From contig JAAEEW010000038.1 of NCBI GenBank assembly GCA_013415595.1, positions 1 to 11,425 on the forward strand: a DNA stretch of 11,425 nucleotides. The letters are read 5' to 3'. The notes under the pieces were generated by a model that saw nothing but the letters and a program-made list of their open reading frames with translations, had not been told where the DNA came from and made no database searches. The position numbers and the translations under genes are program-made. This stretch comes from Methanosarcinales archaeon (GTDB lineage Archaea; Halobacteriota; Methanosarcinia; Methanotrichales; Methanotrichaceae). This document shows positions 6,619 to 11,425 of this stretch, piece by piece; within the stretch, counting starts at the first letter, position 1; every line of letters begins with the position of its first letter.

Positions 6619-6681
6619 AAATGGATATCTGATGGACGATGGTGTAGTTATGCAGGGAGCCGTCAGAGGAGGGCCGGGAGA

Positions 6682-7014
6682 ATGACGGAATATTCAGAAG
6701 AGAAGCTTCGTGCCGGAAGACGCGCCAGAGGAGGCGGCAGAAGGCGCGCCATAAAATTCGAAGTAAGGCGCACCAGAGGATTCGCCGGAAGAGGCGACGG
6801 GCATGACGGCGGAAGTGCTGGCAGAAGCGCCGGAGGACGTGAGATGGGGGTCCCGGGCGCCAGCATGGCTGCTCTTTTGCCCCGGGGATCCTCCGGACGG
6901 CCTTCCGGGGTGGCCCAATTGACCGTGCCCAGGGAGACGGCTCCTGTGAAGAATGATCTTTCTCAAAGAGATGCCTTTTTTGGAGGGATGGAAAATACCG
7001 TCACTGCTATCTAA
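6682..7014 (+). CDS. Doubtful Arg/Gly-rich small ORF made of 12-bp repeats
   Basis: 110 codons with a good ribosome site, GGAGGG at 6668-6673, 8 nt before the ATG, and a TATA box at 6611-6618. The sequence is basic and Arg/Gly-rich up to about residue 53 (for example GRRARGGGRRRA). It follows an in-frame 12-bp repeat that produces degenerate four-residue units. The C-terminal half is unremarkable, and the ORF overlaps the first 62 bases of the acyl-CoA synthetase in another frame. Codon use (many AGA and GGA) differs from neighbouring genes, which prefer AGG/CGG and GGC. It may be a real RGG-like peptide, a translated leader ORF, or only repeat DNA that happens to lack stops. No family is recognised. 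Confidence 0.22.
   Translation: MTEYSEEKLRAGRRARGGGRRRAIKFEVRRTRGFAGRGDGHDGGSAGRSAGGREMGVPGASMAALLPRGSSGRPSGVAQLTVPRETAPVKNDLSQRDAFFGGMENTVTAI
6712..6828. repeat. Degenerate 12-bp-period purine-rich repeat
   Basis: Copies close to GCCRGARGA occur at 6712, 6724, 6736, 6772, 6784, 6808 and 6820, all in one 12-bp register. Positions 6748, 6760 and 6796 hold decayed units. One further out-of-register copy starts at 6829. Plus-strand units read as RG-rich tetrapeptides and minus-strand units as SSGA-like tetrapeptides. The tract directly precedes the acyl-CoA synthetase gene and is unrelated in sequence to the 12-bp array at 6381. Confidence 0.6.
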
Positions 7015-8677
7015 ATTTGTCTCGAGAACCGACTTTGAGTCTTACCAGGACTTCAAGGACCACCTGTCGATAATCGTCCCGGAGAACTTCAATTTCTCCT
7101 ACGACGTGGTCGACGCCTACGCCAGAGAGCAGCCGGACAAGGTGGCCCTGGTGTGGTGCAACGACCTTGGCCAGGAGCTGAGGTTCACCTTTGGGGATAT
7201 GAAGCTGCAGAGCGACAAGGCGGCCAACCTGTTTTGCAGGTACGGCATCAAGAAGGGAGACACGGTGATGCTGACCCTGAAGGCCCGCTACGACTTCTGG
7301 ATCTGCATGACCGCCCTGCACAAGATCGGGGCGGTGGCCATCCCCGCCACCCACATGCTGAAGAAGAAGGACATCGTCTTTCGCATACAGAGGGCCGACC
7401 TGAAGATGATAGTGTGCATCGGCACCGACGGCGTGCCCGAGGAGGTTGACGCCGCCCACGCCGAGGTGCAAAGGCCCCTGGTCAGGGCCTTCGTGGGAAG
7501 CCCGGAGGAGAAGAGGGACGGCTGGGTGAACCTCAGGGGAGAGCTGGCAGAATCCTCGCCCCGGTTCAGCAGGCCGGAGGGAGAGGAGGCCACCCGCAAC
7601 TCCGACGTTCTGCTGGCCTACTTCACATCCGGCACCACCGGCTACCCCAAGATGGTCAAGCACGACCACACCTACCCCCTGGGCCACATCCTGACGGCCA
7701 GGTACTGGCAAAACGTCATCGACGACGGCCTGCACTACACCGTGGCCGACACCGGCTGGGCCAAGTGCGTCTGGGGCCAGATCTACGGCCAGTGGATCGC
7801 CGGGTCTGCCGTCTTCGTCTACGATTACGACCGGTTCGACGTGGCGGGAATGATGGAGCGGGTATCCCGGTTCGGGGTAACCACCTTCTGCGCTCCGCCC
7901 ACCATCTACCGGTTCATGATCAAGGGCGACATGTCCAGATACGACTTCTCCACCCTGAAGTACGCCGTCACCGCCGGAGAGCCCCTCAACCCCACCGTCT
8001 ACAACGAGTTTTTGAAGAACACCGGCCTTCGGCTGATGGAGGGATACGGCCAGACCGAGTCGGTGGTCATCATCGCCAACTACCCCTGGATGGACCCCAA
8101 GCCCGGCTCCATGGGCAAGCCCTCCCCCGGGTACGACGTGGTGCTGGTGAATAAGGACGACCAGGTGTGCAAGGTGGGCGAGGAAGGGGAGGTGGTCATA
8201 AAGACCGATAACGGCAGGCCTGTAGGTCTGTTCATGGACTACCATCTGGACCCCGACCGCTTGAGGAACACCTGGCATGACGGCTACTACCACACCGGAG
8301 ACACCGCCTGGATGGATGAGGACGGCTACTTCTGGTTCATCGGCCGGACCGACGATATGATAAAGACCTCCGGCTACCGGGTGGGCCCCTTCGAGGTGGA
8401 GAACGCCCTGATGTCCCACCCGGCAGTCCTGGAATGCGCGGTCACCGGGGTCTCCGATCAGCTCAGAGGAGTGGTGGTAAAGGCAACCGTGGTCTTGACC
8501 AGAGATCACCTGCCCTCCGAGGAGCTGAAGAAGGAGCTGCAGGACCACGTCAAGAACGTGACCGCCCCCTACAAGTACCCCCGGGTGCTGGAGTTCGTGC
8601 CGGAGCTGCCGAAGACCATCAGCGGCAAGATACGAAGGGTGGAGATCAGGGAGAAGGACCAGCCGGGACAGCAGTAG
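6953..8677 (+). CDS. AMP-forming acyl-CoA synthetase (medium-chain type)
   Basis: 574 aa of the ANL (acyl/aryl-CoA synthetase) superfamily. It activates a carboxylic acid with ATP to an acyl-AMP and then to an acyl-CoA. Motifs in order: the phosphate-loop AYFTSGTTGYPK at 222-233; EGYGQTE at 363-369; HTGDTAW from 447; the hinge GRTDDMIKTSGYRVGPFEVE from 464; and the C-terminal catalytic lysine K559 in TISGKIRR. The length is below acetate-activating Acs (about 650 aa) and fits the medium-chain group, which includes the Methanosarcina acetivorans Macs enzyme. The substrate may be a short, branched or medium acid rather than acetate; this is inference. The conserved N-terminus (LLSKFVSRTDFESY) begins near residue 18, so the ATG at 6971 is an alternative start; neither ATG has a strong ribosome site. 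The gene stands alone, with a frameshifted RHH gene behind it. Confidence 0.93.
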   Translation: MIFLKEMPFLEGWKIPSLLSKFVSRTDFESYQDFKDHLSIIVPENFNFSYDVVDAYAREQPDKVALVWCNDLGQELRFTFGDMKLQSDKAANLFCRYGIKKGDTVMLTLKARYDFWICMTALHKIGAVAIPATHMLKKKDIVFRIQRADLKMIVCIGTDGVPEEVDAAHAEVQRPLVRAFVGSPEEKRDGWVNLRGELAESSPRFSRPEGEEATRNSDVLLAYFTSGTTGYPKMVKHDHTYPLGHILTARYWQNVIDDGLHYTVADTGWAKCVWGQIYGQWIAGSAVFVYDYDRFDVAGMMERVSRFGVTTFCAPPTIYRFMIKGDMSRYDFSTLKYAVTAGEPLNPTVYNEFLKNTGLRLMEGYGQTESVVIIANYPWMDPKPGSMGKPSPGYDVVLVNKDDQVCKVGEEGEVVIKTDNGRPVGLFMDYHLDPDRLRNTWHDGYYHTGDTAWMDEDGYFWFIGRTDDMIKTSGYRVGPFEVENALMSHPAVLECAVTGVSDQLRGVVVKATVVLTRDHLPSEELKKELQDHVKNVTAPYKYPRVLEFVPELPKTISGKIRRVEIREKDQPGQQ

Positions 8678-8809
8678 ACCGCCCTCTACCGACGGTGAAA
8701 GACAGGGCCGGGAGGCTTCTGGAGCTGGATGGTGGATAGGCCGGGGGATGACGGGGTGGCCAGGCATCGGGCAAGAGCCCCGCCGCCCCTCAAGCTCCGG
8801 CCCCCTCAA

Positions 8810-8819
8810 GTATTAATAC
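8810..8819 (+). promoter_or_regulatory. Palindromic TATA box of the RHH gene (leaderless)
   Basis: GTATTAATAC is a perfect 10-bp palindrome. Its centre is about 27 bases before the ATG at 8842, the textbook archaeal TATA-to-start distance, so the transcript would begin at or next to the start codon. No ribosome site precedes the ATG. The palindrome could also bind a dimeric regulator such as the encoded RHH protein; that part is speculation. Confidence 0.55.
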
Positions 8820-8841
8820 CATAATTGCATTTCCCGGCAGT

Positions 8842-9002
8842 ATGCCGAGAATCGAAGCCGATCTGGACGGCGAGCTCCACCAAAGGCTGAAGATGTATAT
8901 CGCCAGGAACCAGGACTTCTTTACTGTCAGCAATCCCAGGTGGTGGCCGAAGCGATAAAGGAGTATCTGGACCGCCACGAGCGAAGAGTTTCCAGAGGAT
9001 AG
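8842..9002 (+). pseudogene. Frameshifted ribbon-helix-helix (CopG-like) regulator
   Basis: The frame from the ATG at 8842 encodes MPRIEADLDGELHQRLKMYI then ARNQ. This has the pattern of an RHH beta strand plus first helix, and it runs to a stop at 8956-8958. The second helix, SQVVAEAIKEYLDRHERR, is intact in a different frame and ends with the TAG at 9000-9002. Joined, the two parts make a normal protein of about 53 residues. The switch needs one extra base or two fewer between about 8910 and 8937. RHH proteins bind DNA as dimers and often serve as antitoxins or local repressors. No toxin gene is visible next to it. It may be a decayed gene, a sequencing error in a short homopolymer (TTCTTTAC or ATCCCAG), or, less likely, a recoded gene. 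Confidence 0.7.
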
Positions 9003-9086
9003 GAGAGCTGCAGCCGGCCCCGGGATGTCGTCCTTGAAAAGATTTTGCATTCCCGCCGAGAGGGCCCCCTGAGCCCCTCCAGACTT

Positions 9087-9122
9087 GATTTTTCGCTGAT
9101 CCCCTCGTTTTTCATTATTTTC
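9087..9122 (+). terminator. T-rich terminator tract after the RHH gene
   Basis: Two T5 runs (9089-9093 and 9108-9112) and a T4 run (near 9119-9122) lie within 36 bases, in otherwise GC-rich DNA, 85-120 bases after the RHH stop. Archaeal termination often uses such clustered U tracts without a hairpin. The tract would separate the RHH and acyl-CoA synthetase transcripts from the rhodanese-like gene. Confidence 0.4.
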
Positions 9123-9203
9123 TGCCGCATATTTCCCCACTCGGGCCTTCTCCTCGGATCCAGGGCAGGCCCCATCTTTCCGTCTTCCCTCGCTCCGAAG
9201 GTG

Positions 9204-9211
9204 CTATTAAT
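9204..9211 (+). promoter_or_regulatory. TATA box of the exported rhodanese-like gene pair
   Basis: CTATTAAT, with a purine-containing BRE-like GAAGGTG just before it, should start transcription near 9234. That leaves a leader of about 20 nt before the ATG at 9255. It supports that start over the longer open frame beginning at 9045. Confidence 0.45.
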
Positions 9212-9254
9212 CACCAGTGAACAAATCTCCTCTGGACCTTTCAGAGGGCTAATC

Positions 9255-10232
9255 ATGCTCAATAACCGCAAATCACGGGAAATAGGGCCGGGATGGTCAA
9301 GATGGCCGGGCTTGGTCGCCCTGATTTCCGTCCTCCTGATGCTAATACTCATCTCCGGCGCCTCCGGCCGCTGCACCTTTGGTACCTGCGGCGCCGGCAG
9401 CACCTCCTGGGAGAAGGACGCCCTGGAGTTCATGAACTCCGACATCCCCCAGCTCAACGGGACCGATTCATCCTTTCCCCTGGCCGGGGGAATGCTCACC
9501 CCCCGCCCCTTTCCCAATCCGGGAATCATCCAGCCGCTGATCGGCTTTTCCAGCTCCGGGTTGGTGGTGGATGCAGCCCTGGACCGCCAGGCCGGCCAGC
9601 CCCGGGCCAGGGGAGCCCTGCACCTGCCCTGGAACGGATTTCTGAATGAAAATGAGAGCCTCCGGCCGCTGCCCGAGCTGGCGGCAATCCTGGGGGCGGC
9701 AGGCATCTCTGCCCAGGAGAGCGTCTCCGTCTACGGCGACTCCCTTTCCCAGGCCACCTTCGTCTACTGGGTCCTCTCCTACCTGGGACATGAGGAGGCC
9801 AGGGTCCTGGACGGCACCTTCCAGGACTATGCCACCGCCAGCCTGCCCATGGACAGGGAGTGGCTGACCAGGCCGGCGGTGGAGTACCGGGCAAATCCAC
9901 GGCCGGAGCTGCTGGCCGAATATGGGATGGTCAAGAACGGCAGCGCCCAGATAGTGGACGCCCGGGACTTCCAGGACTTCGGCCATTCCCGGATTCCAGG
10001 AGCCATATTCGTAGGCTCATCCCAGGTGGTGGAGGGGACCAGGATCAAGGACCAGAGCAGCCTGAAGGAGGCCTTCGCCGGGCTGGATCAGAACAGGACG
10101 GTGGTGGTCTACGGAGACCTGGCGGAGGCGTCGGTGGTCTGGTACGCCCTGCAGCTCATGGGCTACGACTCCCGGCTTTACCCCTGGGACGACTGGCAGG
10201 ATAGAGAGAATGGCAAGAGAGATGGATGGTGA
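9255..10232 (+). CDS. Exported tandem rhodanese-like protein without catalytic Cys
   Basis: 325 aa from the ATG at 9255. This start is preferred over upstream in-frame codons (open to 9045) because a basic N-terminus and a hydrophobic segment (18-34) follow it and a TATA box lies 50 bases upstream. The hydrophobic segment looks like a signal peptide or anchor. It is followed by SGRCTFGTCG, with C40 and C45. Two rhodanese-like repeats follow, at about 95-190 and 228-322. Each has the strand-plus-GA[LI] motif (ARGALHLPW; SRIPGAIFV) and the YLGHEEARVLDG / LMGYDSRLYPWDDW ends. Where rhodaneses have the sulfur-carrying Cys, both show YGD: G161 in VSVYGDS and G287 in VVVYGDL. Thiosulfate sulfurtransferase activity is therefore unlikely; a binding or structural role outside the cell is inferred. 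Several N-glycosylation sequons (NGT, NES, NGS, NRT) fit export. The downstream gene is 8 bases away or overlaps. Confidence 0.78.
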   Translation: MLNNRKSREIGPGWSRWPGLVALISVLLMLILISGASGRCTFGTCGAGSTSWEKDALEFMNSDIPQLNGTDSSFPLAGGMLTPRPFPNPGIIQPLIGFSSSGLVVDAALDRQAGQPRARGALHLPWNGFLNENESLRPLPELAAILGAAGISAQESVSVYGDSLSQATFVYWVLSYLGHEEARVLDGTFQDYATASLPMDREWLTRPAVEYRANPRPELLAEYGMVKNGSAQIVDARDFQDFGHSRIPGAIFVGSSQVVEGTRIKDQSSLKEAFAGLDQNRTVVVYGDLAEASVVWYALQLMGYDSRLYPWDDWQDRENGKRDGW

Positions 10233-10240
10233 CGATTACT

Positions 10241-10900
10241 ATGATGCATAAAGAGCTTGAGATACTGCTTATTTCAGCGATCGCCGTGGCCTGCTTCACC
10301 ATGCCGGCCTCCGGGGGATGTTCGGCATCCTGCGGCACCCTGGGAGGAGGGGCGTCCTTCAACTTCCTGGGCGACCCAGGCTTCAACGGCATGAGCATGG
10401 ACTTTCAGGACATGATGAGATCGCAAAGCAGCGTGACTGTTGGATCGGCAGGCACCGCAGATGGCGCCGCAAAAGACACTGAAGATAATGGGTCTCAAAA
10501 TACAACTCCGAATGGTTCTCAGAATGGATCTCAGATCGGGTCTCAGGCCGCTGCCTCCGGGCAGAGTCCGGCCCCTCTCCCCCCAATGAACCTGTCAGGC
10601 AACTGGTCCCTGAAGCTGGCCCCGGCGCAGGCTGGCCTCAACAGCACCGAGGAAGGGGAGCTCCAGCTTTTGCAGAGCGACGAGACCGTCTTTGGCCGGG
10701 GTTGGATCGGAGATCTGCCCCTCACCGCAGCAGGATCGGCAGCCGGCGAGAACCTGACCCTGTATCTCACCTCCGTGGACGCAGAGCGCATCTACCGGCT
10801 GGACCTGGTGCCCGACGGCGGCAACCTGACCGGGAACTATCAGGCCAAAGACGACCTGGCCGGATCCTGGGCAGCGGCAGCCACCCTCACCCCCAGGTGA
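10241..10900 (+). CDS. Small exported, sequon-rich protein with C-terminal beta-type domain
   Basis: 219 aa from the ATG at 10241; the ATG at 10226, which overlaps the previous gene, is the alternative. I prefer 10241 because GGTGA at 10228-10232 lies 8 nt before it and a typical signal peptide (MMHKELEILLISAIAVACFT) follows. The mature N-terminus begins around SGGCSASCG, with C27 and C31, similar to its upstream neighbour. A glycine-rich and acidic region leads to a linker of NGSQ repeats. The C-terminal part (about 110-219), with GNWSLKL, VFGRGWIG, LTLYLTS, YRLDLV and NLTGNYQ, alternates hydrophobic and polar residues like a small beta barrel. I recall similar domains in Methanothrix surface proteins, but no named family can be assigned. 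Nine N-glycosylation sequons are visible, seven of them within about 55 residues. It is probably co-transcribed with the rhodanese-like protein and may be its partner. Confidence 0.72.
   Translation: MMHKELEILLISAIAVACFTMPASGGCSASCGTLGGGASFNFLGDPGFNGMSMDFQDMMRSQSSVTVGSAGTADGAAKDTEDNGSQNTTPNGSQNGSQIGSQAAASGQSPAPLPPMNLSGNWSLKLAPAQAGLNSTEEGELQLLQSDETVFGRGWIGDLPLTAAGSAAGENLTLYLTSVDAERIYRLDLVPDGGNLTGNYQAKDDLAGSWAAAATLTPR
10486..10547 (+). repeat. 12-bp coding repeat (NGSQ) in the exported protein gene
   Basis: Three adjacent units, AATGGTTCTCAG, AATGGATCTCAG and ATCGGGTCTCAG, encode NGSQ, NGSQ and IGSQ. An earlier AATGGGTCTCAA (NGSQ) is separated from them by 12 bases. The tract is richer in A/T than the flanking coding sequence. 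It forms a flexible linker packed with Asn-glycosylation sites. Confidence 0.7.
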
Positions 10901-11145
10901 GGGCCGGCTGCCACATCCGGGATCTTCCGGCTCCCGGCCATCGGTCCCTCTGGCGGCCGTCCGCTGCCCCCCCTTCCATTTTCTCCAGTCCCCTGCCTGG
11001 TCATCCTATGCCCCCTGCCCGCGGCCCTTCCCCGCGGCCTTTGTCTGCAGCCCTCCCCCTGCAGCCTCCTGTGGTGCAAGGATGGGGGGACTTCCCGGGA
11101 CGGTAGCAGAAGGCCCAGGAGCGGCAGGTCCGGAGGCCAAAGACA
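10901..11145. other. Pyrimidine-rich convergent intergenic region with short duplications
   Basis: The plus strand is very C/T-rich between about 10960 and 11070. Two imperfect direct duplications lie side by side: CCCGCGGCCCT (11018) with CCCGCGGCCTT (11031), and CTGCAGCCCTCC (11045) with CTGCAGCCTCCT (11059). CCGCGG and CTGCAG are themselves palindromes. No gene or clear terminator hairpin was found. The region separates the exported-protein pair from the oppositely oriented methyltransferase. Confidence 0.35.
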
Positions 11146-11425
11146 TCATTTTTCCGTTTTCACCAGATCGAAGGCATAGCGGCTGACGCCAGGGGCCACG
11201 TTGCCGCACCGGCGAAAGAAGACCGTCTTCAGGCCCATGTCCCAAAACTCGCGCACCAGGCCCTGGATCTGGAATTTCTTCTTGAAGGTGTAGAAATAAA
11301 TCGTTCCCCCAGTCCGCACCAGAGGGTAGATGGCCGGCAAGATCAGGTCCTGGCCGTAGGGAGTGGGGATGATGGCCCGATCGAACTCCCACCTCAGCAT
11401 CCCGGCGGCCTGGAAGGCATCCGCA
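11146..11425 (-). CDS. Trm5-like class I SAM methyltransferase, C-terminal part
   Basis: Partial: 92 complete codons plus one base remain, and the frame is open to the window edge. The first ATG in view (11400) is internal. The visible residues begin ADAFQAAGMLRWEFDRAIIP and continue with TPYGQ, LVRTGGTIYFYTF and RRCGNVAPGVSRYAFDLVK. This resembles the C-terminal half of the archaeal Trm5/Met-10 group: acidic loop with DA, then FDR-[IV]I..P, then a GG-x-I-x-[FY]Y-x-F strand, then R-x-x-x-x-APGV...FD. Trm5 makes m1G37 in tRNA. The usual N-[LP]-P motif is replaced by PTPYG, so this may be a paralogue with another substrate, and exact function cannot be set from this fragment. The stop codon faces the pyrimidine-rich gap. 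Confidence 0.65.
   Translation of the reverse strand, partial: ADAFQAAGMLRWEFDRAIIPTPYGQDLILPAIYPLVRTGGTIYFYTFKKKFQIQGLVREFWDMGLKTVFFRRCGNVAPGVSRYAFDLVKTEK

Larger units (their letters stand above)
6210..6681. other. Long intergenic region without a supportable gene
   Basis: No convincing coding sequence is visible. A minus-strand frame of about 105 codons (6211-6528) is low-complexity and driven by a 12-bp repeat, and I do not call it. An imperfect stem pairs AGCTC (6314-6318) and ATCGAA (6323-6328) with TTCGAT (6346-6351) and GAGCT (6353-6357). The plus strand becomes T-rich from about 6526, with a T7 run at 6592-6598, which looks like a terminator for some plus-strand transcript. A TATA box follows at 6611. 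An unannotated RNA between 6211 and 6598 is possible but not shown. Confidence 0.4.

Noticed and set aside
6694..6966. Minus-strand SSGA-rich frame opposite the Arg/Gly-rich ORF
   Set aside because: It is the antisense reading of the same 12-bp repeat, without a ribosome site or promoter; the plus frame has better signals.
8678..8809. Possible hairpin terminator after the acyl-CoA synthetase
   Set aside because: GC-rich partial complementarity (GGAGCT with AGCTCC) is present, but the stems are short and no T run follows.
9045..9254. N-terminal extension of the rhodanese-like protein to the ATG at 9045
   Set aside because: It would place about 70 residues before the signal segment, crosses a T-rich terminator tract and precedes the likely TATA box at 9204.

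Overview
The window looks like a chromosomal segment of a GC-rich methanogenic archaeon, most likely a Methanothrix (Methanosaeta)-type organism close to the high-GC M. harundinacea group. The assignment is an inference. It rests on archaeal TATA-type promoters with leaderless or short leaders, GGTGA/GGAGGTGA ribosome sites, U-tract terminators, an archaeal acyl-CoA synthetase, an archaeal YkgJ-type Cys protein, a Trm5-like methyltransferase, and two exported sequon-rich proteins in a style I associate with Methanothrix. No database search was possible.

Layout, left to right. (1) 1-4745, plus strand, membrane and metal block: a TerC-family membrane protein (212-1165) closed by a strong hairpin plus T7 terminator; a P2-like cation P-type ATPase (1372-3906); and a DUF1624/HGSNAT-like membrane protein (3903-4745) that overlaps the ATPase by ATGA. 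(2) 4725-4814: a very AT-rich degenerate 16-bp tandem repeat that contains the last codons and stop of the DUF1624 gene. (3) 4839-6174, minus strand: RNase HI with a C-terminal zinc-ribbon-like tail, followed by a YkgJ-type Cys-rich protein whose ribosome site overlaps the RNase H stop codon. RNase H appears to be made from a leaderless transcript. (4) 6175-6952: a long intergenic stretch with two separate 12-bp-period repeat tracts, T-rich tracts, a TATA box and one doubtful Arg/Gly-rich small ORF. (5) 6953-8677, plus: an AMP-forming acyl-CoA synthetase of the medium-chain type. (6) 8810-9002: a frameshifted ribbon-helix-helix (RHH) regulator gene behind a palindromic TATA box. (7) 9255-10900, plus: two adjacent exported proteins, a tandem rhodanese-like protein with no catalytic Cys and a small sequon-rich protein. 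Their mature N-termini share a Cys motif. (8) 11146-11425, minus: the C-terminal part of a Trm5-like SAM methyltransferase that runs off the window.

How the genes may work together. TerC proteins and P-type ATPases both handle divalent metals, so the left block may be a metal-export or homeostasis cluster, though each has its own transcriptional signals. RNase H and the YkgJ protein are tightly coupled. The two exported proteins probably act together at the cell surface. I see no CRISPR array, rRNA, tRNA, insertion sequence, phage gene or recognisable defence system. The most unusual items are the AT repeat inside a gene end, the broken RHH gene, the cysteine-free rhodanese pair with its sequon-rich partner, and the 12-bp repeats between 6380 and 6830.
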